This document shows positions 6,282-16,012 of a stretch of 64,000 nucleotides of DNA, piece after piece. The stretch comes from an uncultured Lentisphaeraceae bacterium (GTDB taxonomy: Bacteria > Verrucomicrobiota > Kiritimatiellia > RFP12 > DVOR01): contig CASDPK010000001.1 of the NCBI GenBank assembly GCA_949282555.1, positions 62,001-126,000 on the forward strand. Direction: 5' to 3'. The position numbers and the translations under genes are program-made. The notes beneath the pieces are model-generated. The model was not told where the DNA came from. It saw nothing but the letters and a program-made list of their open reading frames with translations, and made no database searches. Every line of letters begins with the position of its first letter. Positions within the stretch are counted from its first letter, which is position 1.

Positions 6282-7199
6282 ATGAAGACCAAGACCCTTG
6301 CGATTGCCGCCGCCCTCGTGGCCGGCCTCTGCGGCGCCGAGCGCCTCACGCTCAACGGCGCCGGGGCGTCCTTCCCCGCCCCCGTCTACCAAGTGTGGAC
6401 CTACACCTACACGCAGGCCAACCTCGGCGCCGCGGTGAACTACCAGTCCGTCGGCTCCGGCGCGGGCATCAACCAGATCAAGGCCGGCACGGTGGACTTC
6501 GCGGGCACCGATTCGCCCCTCACCGAGGCCCAGTGCAAGGAGGCCGGGCTCACGCAGTTCCCGATGCTCACGGGCGCCGTGGTGCCGATCGTCAACCTGC
6601 CGCGCGTGAAGGCCGGCCAGCTGAAGCTCTCCAACGAAACCCTCGCCAAGCTCTTCCTCGGCGAAATCACCAACTGGAACGATCCGCGCATCGCCGCCGA
6701 GAACCCCGGCGTGCGCCTGCCGAAGGATCTGCCGGTGACCGTGGTGCACCGTTCCGACAGCTCGGGCACCAGCTTCGTGTACACCAGCTGGCTCTCCTCC
6801 GTCTCGGCGGAGTGGAAGGCCAAGGTGGGCGCGGGCGCGAGCGTGAAATGGCCGGTGGGCATCGGCGGGCAGAAGAACCCCGGCGTGTGCAACAGCGTGG
6901 CCAAGGTGCGCGGCGCCATCGGCTACACGGAATACACCTACGCGCTGGAGGCCAAGCTCACCACCGTGTCCCTGAAGGACAAGGCCGGCGCCTGGCAGCA
7001 GCCCGATTCCCCCGCGTGGCCGATCCTCGGCACCACCTACATCCTCGTGCGCAACGACGCCCCCGCCGCGAAGCTTGACGCGCTGAAGGCCTACTTCCGC
7101 TGGTGCTTCAAGGATGGCGCCCCCCAGGCCACCGCCCTGCACTACACCCCCCTCGCCAAAGAGGAAGCCGACAAGGTCCTCAACGGCGTGTTGAAGTAA
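6282..7199 (+). CDS. pstS: Phosphate ABC transporter, substrate-binding protein
   Basis: The product has 305 residues and binds inorganic phosphate in the periplasm for delivery to PstCA. It has a signal peptide (MKTKTLAIAAALVAGLCGAE). The family blocks are clear: GAGASFPAPVYQVW, SVGSGAGINQI, DFAGTDSPL, HRSDSSGTSFVYTSWL and GAIGYTEYTYA. The HRSDSSGT segment supplies phosphate-binding residues. ATG 6282 follows AAAGGAG; an earlier ATG at 6246 would lie at the promoter. It heads pstS-pstC-pstA-pstB-phoU-phoB-phoR, where gaps are 29-45 bp except for one 4-bp overlap. It is somewhat shorter than the E. coli protein. Confidence 0.96.
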   Translation: MKTKTLAIAAALVAGLCGAERLTLNGAGASFPAPVYQVWTYTYTQANLGAAVNYQSVGSGAGINQIKAGTVDFAGTDSPLTEAQCKEAGLTQFPMLTGAVVPIVNLPRVKAGQLKLSNETLAKLFLGEITNWNDPRIAAENPGVRLPKDLPVTVVHRSDSSGTSFVYTSWLSSVSAEWKAKVGAGASVKWPVGIGGQKNPGVCNSVAKVRGAIGYTEYTYALEAKLTTVSLKDKAGAWQQPDSPAWPILGTTYILVRNDAPAAKLDALKAYFRWCFKDGAPQATALHYTPLAKEEADKVLNGVLK

Positions 7200-7235
7200 A
7201 CCGTGGACGGAACCGTGAATCTGCGAGGAACGAGC

Positions 7236-8174
7236 ATGAATGCGACGACGCATGAGCCCGAGACCCGACAGGGGCGCCCGTCCCTCGCGGTCGCGGCTCC
7301 GCACGCCTGCTTCGACATCTCCTTCCGGACGCTCTGCCTGATCTGCGCGGTGCTGTGCGGCCTGCTGATGGTCGCCTTCTTCGCGCAGCTGGCGCTCGCC
7401 TCCGGCGATGCGTGGCGGGCCTTTGGGCTGCGCTTCTTCGTGTCGTCGGAGTGGAACCCGGTGACGAACGTCTACGGCGCGTTGCCGGCCATCGTCGGCA
7501 CGCTGCTCACCACGGCGCTGGCGCTGGCCATCGCGCTGCCGCTGGCGTTCGTCTCGGCACTGTTCATCGTGGATGCGCCGCCGTGGCTTTCGCGCATTTT
7601 GGGGCAGGCGGTGGATCTGCTGGCGGCCATCCCCTCGATCATCTACGGCATGTGGGGCCTCTTCGTGCTCTGCCCGCTGATGCAGGAGCTGTGGTGGCGC
7701 TTTGACATCGACACCAACGGCTTCGGCGTGCTGACGGCCGCCCTGATCCTCACGCTCATGATCCTGCCCTACATCTGCGCCGTGATGCGCGACGTGCTGC
7801 GGATGACGCCGCCCATGTTGCGCGAATCGGCCTTTGGCGTGGGGTGCACGCGGTGGGAGACCGCCCGCGACATCCTCCTGCGCTATGGCATCCGCGGGCT
7901 GTTGGGCGGCGTGTTCATTGGCCTGGGGCGCGCGCTGGGCGAGACGATGGCCGTGCTCTTCGTGGCCGGCAACGTGATGGAGGTGCCCGGATCGCTCTTC
8001 GATGGGTGCACCACCATCGCCGCCACGCTGGCCAACAATTTCGCGGAGGCCGATGGGCTCCAGCGCAGCGCGCTCTTCGCGCTGGGATTGATCCTGCTGG
8101 TCATGGCGTTCGCGATTCAGGTGCTCGCGCAGTACTACCTGCGGATGACGGGCGCCAAGCGAGGTGAGAAATGA
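7236..8174 (+). CDS. pstC: Phosphate ABC transporter permease PstC
   Basis: This is an inner-membrane permease of 312 residues with about six hydrophobic helices and the EAA-type loop (TPPMLRESAFGVGCTRWETARDILL) that contacts the ATPase. IPSIIYGMWGLFVL is a conserved PstC helix. ATG 7236 follows GAGGAA by 5 bp; a GTG at 7203 in frame has no ribosome site. The stop overlaps the start of pstA by 4 bases (ATGA), implying coupled translation. The N-terminal ~30 residues are hydrophilic. Confidence 0.95.
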   Translation: MNATTHEPETRQGRPSLAVAAPHACFDISFRTLCLICAVLCGLLMVAFFAQLALASGDAWRAFGLRFFVSSEWNPVTNVYGALPAIVGTLLTTALALAIALPLAFVSALFIVDAPPWLSRILGQAVDLLAAIPSIIYGMWGLFVLCPLMQELWWRFDIDTNGFGVLTAALILTLMILPYICAVMRDVLRMTPPMLRESAFGVGCTRWETARDILLRYGIRGLLGGVFIGLGRALGETMAVLFVAGNVMEVPGSLFDGCTTIAATLANNFAEADGLQRSALFALGLILLVMAFAIQVLAQYYLRMTGAKRGEK

Positions 8175-9058
8175 AGCAGCGACCTTCCTCCCTTCCCGCC
8201 CACGGCATGCCCCTGCGCCCGCTCTGGGGCCGCAAACTTCAGGATTGGGCCGTGCAGGGCTTCTCGGTGCTGGCCCTGACGGTGGCGGTGGGCGCGATGC
8301 TGTGGATTCTGTGCACCATCGTGGCCCGCGGCAGCGAGGCCTTGGGCTGGGGCTTCCTGACCAATCCCTCCAAGCCCTACGGCCTGCCGGACGCCGGCAT
8401 CGCCAACGCCCTGCTGGGCACGCTGCTGGTGACCCTGTGCGCCGCCTTGATCGCGGTGCCCCCGGCGCTGTGCGCGGGCATTTGGCTGGCGGAGTTCGGC
8501 AAACGCTCGCGCTTGGCCGACACCCTGCGCTTCTGCGCCAACGTGATGATGGGGATGCCCTCGGTCATTGTGGGCCTCTTCGTCTACATGGCGCTGGTGG
8601 TGCCAATGGGGTGCTTCTCGGGCTTCGCCGGGTCGGTGGCGCTGGCCATCCTGATGTTCCCCGTGGTCATGCGCACCACCGAGGATATGCTGGCGATGGT
8701 GCCCGACACGTTGCGCGAATCGGGGCTGGCCCTCGGCCTCACCCGCTGCCGCGTGACGCTCCAAATCATCTGCCGCGCCGCCCGCAACGGCATGGTCACG
8801 GGCGTGCTCCTCTCCGTGGCGCGCGTCTCGGGCGAAACGGCCCCGCTGCTCTTCACCGCCCTCTTCGCCGACGCTTGGCCCACGCGCTTTTTCTCCGGCC
8901 CCACGGCCAACGTCCCCGTGCTCATCACGGAATACGCCACGAACTCCCCCTTCGAGGCCATGCACCGCGCCGGCTGGGGCGCCGCCCTCGTCATCGCGCT
9001 GCTGGTGCTGGCGGTGAACCTCGTGGCGCGCATCCTCTTCCGTGAGCGGAAAGCCTGA
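8171..9058 (+). CDS. pstA: Phosphate ABC transporter permease PstA
   Basis: The product has 295 residues and about six membrane helices, and pairs with PstC to form the phosphate channel. The EAA loop is [20 protein letters not shown], and [17 protein letters not shown] is the family helix equivalent to that of PstC. The segment [17 protein letters not shown] is typical of PstA. The start overlaps the pstC stop (ATGA at 8171-8174). Confidence 0.95.
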   Translation: MKQRPSSLPAHGMPLRPLWGRKLQDWAVQGFSVLALTVAVGAMLWILCTIVARGSEALGWGFLTNPSKPYGLPDAGIANALLGTLLVTLCAALIAVPPALCAGIWLAEFGKRSRLADTLRFCANVMMGMPSVIVGLFVYMALVVPMGCFSGFAGSVALAILMFPVVMRTTEDMLAMVPDTLRESGLALGLTRCRVTLQIICRAARNGMVTGVLLSVARVSGETAPLLFTALFADAWPTRFFSGPTANVPVLITEYATNSPFEAMHRAGWGAALVIALLVLAVNLVARILFRERKA

Positions 9059-9093
9059 TTCCCGCGCCCGAACCTTTAGCGACACAGCCTGTT

Positions 9094-9867
9094 ATGGACA
9101 CTTCGACGCCAAACATCAAAATCCGCGCCCGCAACCTCTCCTTCTTCTACGAAGGGGGCCATCAGGCGCTCTTCGAGAACAACCTCGACATCCCCGAACG
9201 CCAAGTCACGGCGGTGATCGGCCCCTCCGGGTGCGGCAAGTCCACCCACCTGCGCACCTACAACCGCATCTACTCCCTCCACCGCGGACAGCGCGCCGAG
9301 GGCGAGGTGCTCTTGGACGGCGAGAACATCCTTGACCCCAAGACGGACCTCTTGGCCCTCCGCCGCCGCGTGGGCATGATCTTCCAAAAGCCCACGCCCT
9401 TCCCCATGAGCGTCTTTGACAACGTGGCCTATCCCTTGCGCCTCCACTTCCGCCTCTCCCGGCGCGAGATCGAGGAGCGCGTCGAGGCCGCCCTCACCGG
9501 CGCCAGCCTGTGGGACGAGGTGAAAGACCAGCTCCGCCGCTCCGGCTTGGCCCTCTCCGGCGGGCAACAACAGCGCCTCTGCATCGCCCGCGCCATCGCC
9601 GCCGAGCCCGAAGTGCTCCTGATGGACGAGCCCACCAGCGCCATTGACCCGGTGGCCACGCTCAAGATCGAAGACCTCGTGCTCCGTTTGCGCGAGCGTT
9701 TCACCATCGTCATCGTCACCCACAACATGCAACAGGCCGCCCGCATCAGCGACCGCACCGCCTTCTTCTACAAAGGCCGCATCGTGGAAGTGGGCGACAC
9801 CAAGCAGATCTTCACCGCCCCCCGCGAAAAGCAGACCGAGGATTACATCACCGGCCGCTTCGGATGA
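9094..9867 (+). CDS. pstB: Phosphate ABC transporter ATP-binding protein
   Basis: The product has 257 residues and powers phosphate import at the inner face of the membrane. Walker A (GPSGCGKST), Q-loop ([17 protein letters not shown]), signature [16 protein letters not shown], Walker B ([12 protein letters not shown]) and the switch His (VTHNMQQA) are all intact. The [12 protein letters not shown] phrase is diagnostic of PstB. No clear ribosome site precedes ATG 9094, so translation may depend on coupling with pstA, 35 bp upstream. Confidence 0.97.
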   Translation: MDTSTPNIKIRARNLSFFYEGGHQALFENNLDIPERQVTAVIGPSGCGKSTHLRTYNRIYSLHRGQRAEGEVLLDGENILDPKTDLLALRRRVGMIFQKPTPFPMSVFDNVAYPLRLHFRLSRREIEERVEAALTGASLWDEVKDQLRRSGLALSGGQQQRLCIARAIAAEPEVLLMDEPTSAIDPVATLKIEDLVLRLRERFTIVIVTHNMQQAARISDRTAFFYKGRIVEVGDTKQIFTAPREKQTEDYITGRFG

Positions 9868-9896
9868 TCCCGGGAAGCCGACACAAAGGAACCGCC

Positions 9897-10562
9897 ATGC
9901 GAGACCGTTTTACCTACGAGATCGAGGTGCTCAAGCAGCGCCTGCTCGACCTTGCCACCTCCACCGAGCGCGCCTTGGTGCGCGCCATCCGCGCCGTCGA
10001 TGGCGCCCAGGCCGACGATGCCCGCGCCGTCATTGCCGAGGACAGCCGGATCGACGGCGCCGAAGTCGCCATCGAGGAGGAGTGCCTCAAGCTGATGGCT
10101 CTCTATCAGCCCGTCGCCGGAGACCTCCGCACCCTCGTCACCGTCCTGAAGATCAACGGCGAATTGGAACGCGCCGCCGACCTCGCGGCAAACATCGCCG
10201 CCCGCGCCATCGACATGGCCGAACACCCCGTCCAGCCCGCCGACCGGTGCGACTTCTCGCCGATGGTGACCCGCGCCCACAAGATGCTCCGCGGCGCGCT
10301 CGACGCCTTCGTCTGCCACCGTTCCGACCTCGCCCGGAAGATCCTGTTGGAAGACGACGCGGTGGACGCCCTCAACGCCGCCCACTATGCCGACGCCGTC
10401 GAAAGGCTCTTGAAAAAGCCCGAGCAGGCGCGCTACACTCTCTCCTGCATCACCGTGTCGCATGCCATCGAACGCATCGCCGACATCGCCACCAACATCT
10501 GCGAGGACGTCATCTACCTTGAGGAAGGCCAGATCGTCCGCCACATGGCGCGGGAAGGCTGA
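9897..10562 (+). CDS. phoU: Phosphate transport regulator PhoU
   Basis: The product has 221 residues, all helical, with two PhoU repeats that each form a three-helix bundle. The metal-binding E/D-rich motif is seen in the first repeat (residues ~40-60, around EDSRIDGAEVAIEEECLKLM) and near the end (AIERIADIATNICEDVIYL). PhoU links the Pst transporter to the PhoR kinase and keeps the regulon silent when phosphate is ample. ATG 9897 follows AAAGGA; pstB ends 29 bp upstream. Confidence 0.95.
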   Translation: MRDRFTYEIEVLKQRLLDLATSTERALVRAIRAVDGAQADDARAVIAEDSRIDGAEVAIEEECLKLMALYQPVAGDLRTLVTVLKINGELERAADLAANIAARAIDMAEHPVQPADRCDFSPMVTRAHKMLRGALDAFVCHRSDLARKILLEDDAVDALNAAHYADAVERLLKKPEQARYTLSCITVSHAIERIADIATNICEDVIYLEEGQIVRHMAREG

Positions 10563-10591
10563 TCCGCACACCCGGCTCACCGCCGCACGAC
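10563..10591 (+). promoter_or_regulatory. Weak Pho-box-like repeats before phoB
   Basis: TCCGCAC, GGCTCAC and GCACGAC end at 10569, 10580 and 10591, again 11 bp apart. Only the final AC is shared with the strong arrays, so this could be chance in GC-rich sequence. If real it would give phoB its own autoregulated promoter. Confidence 0.25.
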
Positions 10592-10607
10592 CGAAGGGAA
10601 CGTTGCC

Positions 10608-11285
10608 ATGCCCAACATGATTCTGATCGCCGAGGACGAAGAGGCCATCCGCGAGCTCATCCGCATCAACCTTTCCGCCAACGGCTTCGCCTGCGATGAG
10701 GCGGAGGACGGCCTCCAGGCCCTCACTCGCGCCAAGGCCGCCAAGCCGGACCTCATTTTGCTCGACTGGATGCTCCCGGGATTGGATGGGCTCGGCGTGC
10801 TCCGCCGCCTGAAAGCCGATTCCGACCTCGCCGCCGTCCCCGTGATCATGCTCACGGCCAAGGGCGAAGAGAGCGACATCGTGCTGGGGCTCGAGATGGG
10901 CGCGGCGGACTACGTCACCAAACCCTTCAGCAACAAGGTGCTCGTGGCCCGCATCCGCGCCCAGCTCCGCCGGGGCGAGGAGGAACCCACCGAGGAAATC
11001 ATCCGCTACGCCTCCCTCACCCTCCTGCCCGGCCAACGCCGTGCCACCCTCGGCAACGAAGAGCTCTCCCTCACCTGCGGGGAGTTCGATCTGCTCGCCC
11101 TGCTCTGCGCCCGCCCCGGCCACGTCTACACCCGGAGCCAGATCGTCGCCCGCACCAAAGGCGACGACTACCCCGTCACCGACCGCGCCGTCGATGTCCA
11201 AGTCGTCAGCCTCCGCCGCAAACTCGGAGCCTTCGGCGAACGTCTCGAGACCGTCCGCGGCGTCGGCTACCGGATGCGCGGCTGA
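10608..11285 (+). CDS. phoB: Phosphate regulon response regulator
   Basis: The product is a 225-residue OmpR/PhoB-type regulator. The receiver domain (residues ~1-118) has the acidic pair (AEDEE), phospho-acceptor Asp53 in LLDWMLPG, the Thr in MLTAKG and the Lys in TKPF. The winged-helix DNA-binding domain (~residues 130-225) includes LTCGEFDLLALLCARPGHVYTR and VDVQVVSLRRKLG. Phosphorylated by PhoR, it should bind the 11-bp-period repeats upstream of the porin and pstS. ATG 10608 has GAAGGGA in front. Confidence 0.93.
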   Translation: MPNMILIAEDEEAIRELIRINLSANGFACDEAEDGLQALTRAKAAKPDLILLDWMLPGLDGLGVLRRLKADSDLAAVPVIMLTAKGEESDIVLGLEMGAADYVTKPFSNKVLVARIRAQLRRGEEEPTEEIIRYASLTLLPGQRRATLGNEELSLTCGEFDLLALLCARPGHVYTRSQIVARTKGDDYPVTDRAVDVQVVSLRRKLGAFGERLETVRGVGYRMRG

Positions 11286-11329
11286 TCCGCCACCCCTTTC
11301 CTCTGTCCCCTCTGCCCCACCTGCTCCCC

Positions 11330-13093
11330 ATGAAACACCGCGACCTTATCCTTCTAGCGCTCCCCGTGAGCATCCTTGCCCTTGTGGCCCTTGCCGTGGG
11401 GCTGCTGGTGGTGCAGTTCCGCGCCTTCGAGCGCTCCTACATGGACGATGCGCGGGAGAACCTCGCCCAGCGCACCCGCTTCATCGCCGAATTGCTCCTG
11501 CCCGACCTCCGGCGCGGCGACGTTGCCTCCGTGGCGAAGCGGATCGACTTCTTCCGCGGCAAGCCACTGCGCATCACGGTCATTGACGCAAAGGGCACCG
11601 TCGTGGCCGATTCCGACGCCAACGCCTCGCGCCTCGCCAACCATGCCGACCGCCCGGAGGTGGCCGACCCCGCGGAACCCGATGGCTTCGTGACCCGCTA
11701 CTCCGTGACGATGCACGCCTGGCTCCTCTATCACGCCATCCGCGAAGAAGGCTGGACCATCCGCGCCTCGTTGCCCATGTCCGCCGTCGGCGGCGCCGTC
11801 AGCCAAGTGCGCCTCACCGTTGCGCTCGCGCTGTTGTTGGGCGCGGGGCTTGCCGGCGGCGTGGCGCTCTACCTCTTCCTGCGGGTGCGCCCGCACTTCA
11901 ACGCCCTCCAAAACTCCGCCGTCGCCATCGCCCGCGGCCGTTTGGAGACGCCCATCAGCGTGCCCCACGTCGGCCCCCTGCGCGAATTGTCCAAGGCCGT
12001 CGCGGTCATGGCCCGCCAGCTCCGCAGCCGCATTGACGACCTCCGCCGCGAGCGCAACGAGTTCGACGCGCTCTTCAACGCCCTGCGCGAACCCCTCCTC
12101 CTCGTCTCCCACACCGGCGAAGTGCTCTCCTCCAACCGTGCCGCCGCCCGCCTCTTCGGCGAAGCGATCCGTCGGCCCGGCTTCCGCATCGAGCGCACCG
12201 TCTGCCCCGAACTCGTGGCCTACGTCCGCAACGCCTTCGAGGCCCCCACGCTCCACGGCCGCGAAATCCCCTTCGATGATGGTGGCACGCCCCGTTCGCT
12301 CTTGGCCCACGCCGTGCGCATGGAGCGCGAAGGCACCCTTTGCATCCTCCTGTTGCTGACCGATCTCACCGACCTCCGCCGCTTGGAGGGCTTCCGCACC
12401 GACTTCGTGGCCAACGTCTCCCACGAGATCAAGACCCCGCTCACGGCCATCCTCTCCACCGTCGAAACCCTCACCGACACCCCGCTGGATGATGGCGGCC
12501 GCGCCAAATGCCTGGAAATCCTCGCCCGTCAGGCCCGCCGACTCAACGACCTCGTGCAGGACATCCTTTCCCTTGCCGCCATCGAGCGCCGCCAGACCGC
12601 GGCCCCGGAAGACTTCGCCCCCGTGCGTTTGGATGCCGTGGCCGCCGATGCCTTGGCCCTTTGCCAAGATGAGGCCGAACGCGCCGGCGTGACCCTCACC
12701 CTCTCCCCCGAAACGCTCCCGGCCCTCTCCGTGAAGGGCGACGCCCGGCTTTTGGAGCAATCCGTCGTCAATCTCATCGGCAACGCCCTGCGCCACTCCG
12801 GCAGCCCGACGGTTGAGATCGGCCTGCGGCGCGAGGGCTCCGACGCCCTCCTCACCGTCCGCGACGAAGGATGCGGCATCGCCGCCGAAGATCAGCCCCG
12901 CCTCTTTGAGCGCTTCTACCGCGTCCACAAAGACCGTTCCCGCGAAAAGGGCGGCACCGGCCTGGGCCTGGCCATCGTCAAACATATCGCCCTGCTCCAC
13001 CGCGGCATGGTCGATGTCGTCTCCGCCCCCGGGCAAGGCGCCTGCTTCACCCTCCGCCTCCCGCTGGCCAATCCATCCGCGCAGAACGCCTGA
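11330..13093 (+). CDS. phoR: Phosphate regulon sensor histidine kinase
   Basis: The product is a 587-residue membrane histidine kinase. Order: helix (residues ~8-27), a ~130-residue periplasmic region, a second helix (~165-185), HAMP, a PAS domain (~residues 240-340), HisKA with phospho-acceptor His365 in [12 protein letters not shown], and HATPase with N box [11 protein letters not shown]1 DEGCGIA and G2 [12 protein letters not shown]. The HAMP-PAS-HisKA order and the position after phoB fit PhoR. The sizeable periplasmic loop differs from E. coli PhoR, which has almost none, and resembles the Gram-positive PhoR layout. It is the last gene of the phosphate cluster. Confidence 0.93.
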   Translation: MKHRDLILLALPVSILALVALAVGLLVVQFRAFERSYMDDARENLAQRTRFIAELLLPDLRRGDVASVAKRIDFFRGKPLRITVIDAKGTVVADSDANASRLANHADRPEVADPAEPDGFVTRYSVTMHAWLLYHAIREEGWTIRASLPMSAVGGAVSQVRLTVALALLLGAGLAGGVALYLFLRVRPHFNALQNSAVAIARGRLETPISVPHVGPLRELSKAVAVMARQLRSRIDDLRRERNEFDALFNALREPLLLVSHTGEVLSSNRAAARLFGEAIRRPGFRIERTVCPELVAYVRNAFEAPTLHGREIPFDDGGTPRSLLAHAVRMEREGTLCILLLLTDLTDLRRLEGFRTDFVANVSHEIKTPLTAILSTVETLTDTPLDDGGRAKCLEILARQARRLNDLVQDILSLAAIERRQTAAPEDFAPVRLDAVAADALALCQDEAERAGVTLTLSPETLPALSVKGDARLLEQSVVNLIGNALRHSGSPTVEIGLRREGSDALLTVRDEGCGIAAEDQPRLFERFYRVHKDRSREKGGTGLGLAIVKHIALLHRGMVDVVSAPGQGACFTLRLPLANPSAQNA

Positions 13094-13146
13094 CCCCCTC
13101 CGCGCGGGGGCGCCGCGCGGCGCGCAAAATCCGCGTGCCGCAAAAA

Positions 13147-13179
13147 CCTCTTGACTTTTCAAGAGGAATAATCGATACT
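13147..13179 (+). promoter_or_regulatory. adhE promoter with an inverted repeat over the -35 box
   Basis: TTGACT (13151-13156) and GATACT (13174-13179) are spaced exactly 17 bp. A perfect 8-bp inverted repeat, CCTCTTGA-CTTT-TCAAGAGG (13147-13166), covers the -35 box, a good place for a repressor to bind. Confidence 0.75.
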
Positions 13180-13221
13180 TTCATACCGATTTGCCGATTG
13201 AACCCATAAAGGAGAAAGCCC

Positions 13222-15924
13222 ATGGCAACGAAGAAAGCCGCCGAAAAGGCACCCGCGAAGGCTGCGGCCCCTGTGAAGCCCGCCAAGCCCGTGGTCGACG
13301 AGGAGGCGCAACTCAAGGAATTGGATGCGCTGATGGAGCGCGTGAAGAAGGCTCAGGCCATCTACGCCACCTACACCCAGGAACAGGTCGACAAGATTTT
13401 CCGCGAGTGCGCGCTTTCCGCGTGTGCCCACCGCATCGAGCTGGCCAAGCTCGCCGTTGAGGAAACGGGCATGGGCGTGGTCGAGGACAAGGTGGTGAAG
13501 AACCACTTCGCCTCCGAATACATCTACAACTCCTACAAGAACGTCAAGACCTGCGGCGAGCTGGAGTACGACGCGACCTACGGCATCCGCCGCATCGCCG
13601 AGCCCATCGGCATCATCGCCGGCATCGTGCCCACCACGAACCCCACCTCCACCGCCATCTTCAAGGCCCTCATCGCCCTGAAGACCCGCAACGGCATCGT
13701 CTTCAGCCCCCACCCGCGCGCCAAGCGCGCCACCTATGAAGCGGCCATGATCATTGAGCGCGCCGCCGTCCGCGCCGGCGCCCCCGAAGGCATCGTCGGC
13801 TGCATCAAGGAGCCCACGATGGCCCTCTCGGCCGCGCTCATGCACCACAAGCACACCAACCTGATCCTCGCCACCGGCGGCCCGGGCATGGTGCAGGCGG
13901 CCTACTCCTCCGGCAAGCCCGCCCTCGGCGTGGGCGCCGGCAACACCCCGGCCCTCATCGACGAGACCGCCCACTACAAGATGGCCGTCTCCTCCATCCT
14001 CATGTCCAAGACCTTCGACAACGGCATGATCTGCGCCTCCGAACAGGCCGTCATCGTCGTCGATTCCATGTATGAGACGGTGAAGAAGGAGTTCATCGAG
14101 CGCGGCGCCTACATCCTCTCCCCCGCCGAGCGCAAGAAAGTCTCCGCCACCATCTTCGTGGACGGGCACCTCAACGCCAAGATCGTCGGCCAGCCCGCGT
14201 GGAAGATCGCCGAGATGGCCGGCATCTCCGTGCCCAAGGAAGCCAAGGTGCTCATCGGCGAGACCAAGGAAATCACCATGGGCCCCGAAGAGCCCTTCTC
14301 CCACGAGAAGCTCTCCCCCGTGCTCGCGCTCTACCGCGCCAAGAACTTCGAGGAAGGCGCGATCATGGCCAAGAAGCTCATCGAAGGCGGCGGCCTCGGC
14401 CACACCTCCGTGCTCTACACCTCCCCCGCGAACACCGACCGCATCAAGGCCTACGGCTCGCTGGTGAAGACCGGCCGCGTGCTGGTGAACATCCCCGCCT
14501 CCCAGGGCGCCATCGGCGACCTCTACAACTTCAAGCTCGCCCCCTCGCTGACCCTCGGCTGCGGCAGCTGGGGCGGCAACGCCGTCTCGGAAAACATCGG
14601 AGTGAAGCACCTCATGAACATCAAGACCATCGCCGAGCGCCGCGAGAACATGCTTTGGTTCAAGGTCCCGCCGAAAGTCTACTTCAAGTACGGCTGCCTG
14701 CCCTTCGCGCTCCGTGAAATCAAGGACCGCAAGCGCGCCTTCCTCGTCACCGACAAGCCGCTCTTCGACCTCGGCTACACCGAAAAGGTCACCAGCGTCC
14801 TCGAAGACATGGGCCTTGACGTGGAGATCTTCTACGAGGTCAAGCCCGATCCGGACACCGACACCATCGAAGAAGGCCTCTCCCGGATGAACTCCTTCAA
14901 GCCCGACCTCATCATCGCCCTCGGCGGCGGCTCGCCCATGGACGCGGCCAAGATGATGTGGCTCCGCTACGAGAATCCCGACGCCCGCTTCGAAGACATG
15001 GCCATGCGCTTCATGGACATCGAAAAGCGCATCTACACCTTCCCCAAACTCGGCGCCAAGGCCATCATGGTGGCCATCCCCACCACCTCCGGCACCGGTT
15101 CGGAAGTGACGCCCTTCGCCGTGGTCACGGATTCCCGCACCCACAAGAAGTATCCCATCGCCGACTACGCCCTCACCCCCGACATGGCGATCGCCGATCC
15201 TGAGCTGGTGCTCTCCATGCCCCGCGGCCTCACCGCCGCCTCCGGCATCGACGCCCTCACGCACGCCCTCGAGGCCATGGTCTCCGTGCTCTCCACCGAG
15301 TGGTCCAACGCCCTCAGCCTGGAAGCCGCCCGCCTCGTCTTCAAGTACCTCAAGCTGAGCTACGACGAGGGCTCCTCCAACAAGAAGGCCCGCGAGAAGA
15401 TGCACTACGCCTCCAACATCGCCGGCATGGCCTTCGCCAACGCCTTCCTCGGGCTCTGCCACTCCATGGCCCACAAGCTCGGCGCGAAGTACAACATCCC
15501 CCACGGCATCGCCAACGCCCTGCTCATCTGCGACATCATCCGCTACAACGCGGTTGAGAATCCCACCAAGCAGGCGATCTTCCCGCAGTACACCTATCCC
15601 ATGGCCCGCTCCCGCTACGCCCGCGTCGCCGACGTCCTCGGCCTCGCCTACGGCAAGAGCGACGCCGAGAAGGTGGAAGCCCTCGTCCAGGGCATCGAAG
15701 CGCTCAAGAAGTCCGTCAACATCCCCGAGTCCATCCAGGCCTGGGGCGTCCCCGAAGACGAATTCCTGCGCAACCTCGACGCCCTCTCCGAGGATGCCTT
15801 CGACGATCAGTGCACCCCGGCCAACCCCCGCTACCCGCTGATCCCCGAAATCCGCGAGATCTACCTCAAGGCCTACTACGGCCCGAAGTACAAGGCCGCC
15901 GAGGGCGCTCCCAAGATCATGTGA
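13222..15924 (+). CDS. adhE: Bifunctional acetaldehyde-CoA / alcohol dehydrogenase
   Basis: The product has 900 residues, the usual AdhE size plus an N-terminal tail. It reduces acetyl-CoA to acetaldehyde and then ethanol, using two NADH, and re-oxidises NADH in fermentation. The aldehyde dehydrogenase half (~residues 30-440) has catalytic Cys271 in NGMICASEQAVIVV; the iron alcohol dehydrogenase half (~465-890) has ALGGGSPMDAAK and the iron-ligand region HSMAHKLGAKYNIPHG. Spirosome-forming AdhE proteins share this design. The first ~25 residues are Lys/Ala/Pro-rich and unusual for the family. ATG 13222 follows AAAGGAG. It is monocistronic, with its own promoter and terminator. Confidence 0.97.
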   Translation: MATKKAAEKAPAKAAAPVKPAKPVVDEEAQLKELDALMERVKKAQAIYATYTQEQVDKIFRECALSACAHRIELAKLAVEETGMGVVEDKVVKNHFASEYIYNSYKNVKTCGELEYDATYGIRRIAEPIGIIAGIVPTTNPTSTAIFKALIALKTRNGIVFSPHPRAKRATYEAAMIIERAAVRAGAPEGIVGCIKEPTMALSAALMHHKHTNLILATGGPGMVQAAYSSGKPALGVGAGNTPALIDETAHYKMAVSSILMSKTFDNGMICASEQAVIVVDSMYETVKKEFIERGAYILSPAERKKVSATIFVDGHLNAKIVGQPAWKIAEMAGISVPKEAKVLIGETKEITMGPEEPFSHEKLSPVLALYRAKNFEEGAIMAKKLIEGGGLGHTSVLYTSPANTDRIKAYGSLVKTGRVLVNIPASQGAIGDLYNFKLAPSLTLGCGSWGGNAVSENIGVKHLMNIKTIAERRENMLWFKVPPKVYFKYGCLPFALREIKDRKRAFLVTDKPLFDLGYTEKVTSVLEDMGLDVEIFYEVKPDPDTDTIEEGLSRMNSFKPDLIIALGGGSPMDAAKMMWLRYENPDARFEDMAMRFMDIEKRIYTFPKLGAKAIMVAIPTTSGTGSEVTPFAVVTDSRTHKKYPIADYALTPDMAIADPELVLSMPRGLTAASGIDALTHALEAMVSVLSTEWSNALSLEAARLVFKYLKLSYDEGSSNKKAREKMHYASNIAGMAFANAFLGLCHSMAHKLGAKYNIPHGIANALLICDIIRYNAVENPTKQAIFPQYTYPMARSRYARVADVLGLAYGKSDAEKVEALVQGIEALKKSVNIPESIQAWGVPEDEFLRNLDALSEDAFDDQCTPANPRYPLIPEIREIYLKAYYGPKYKAAEGAPKIM

Positions 15925-15944
15925 GCCTGACGCTCCGGCAAACC

Positions 15945-15977
15945 AAAAGGGCCTCCCGCACGGGAGGCCCCTTTTTT
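15945..15977. terminator. Terminator between adhE and the GNAT gene
   Basis: GGGCCTCCCG pairs with CGGGAGGCCC, with an A run before and a T run (TTTTTT) after, so it can act for both convergent genes. Confidence 0.88.
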
Positions 15978-16012
15978 GTCGCCTCGGCCCAACACCGCCG
16001 CATCGCGAAACG

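Noticed and set aside
6264-7304. Long minus-strand frames over the pst genes, phoR and adhE
   Set aside because: They are low-complexity, rich in Gly, His and Val, and lie opposite clearly recognised genes; they are products of high GC at third codon positions.
13147-13166. The adhE palindrome as an FNR box
   Set aside because: FNR sites have six bases between TTGA and TCAA; here there are four.
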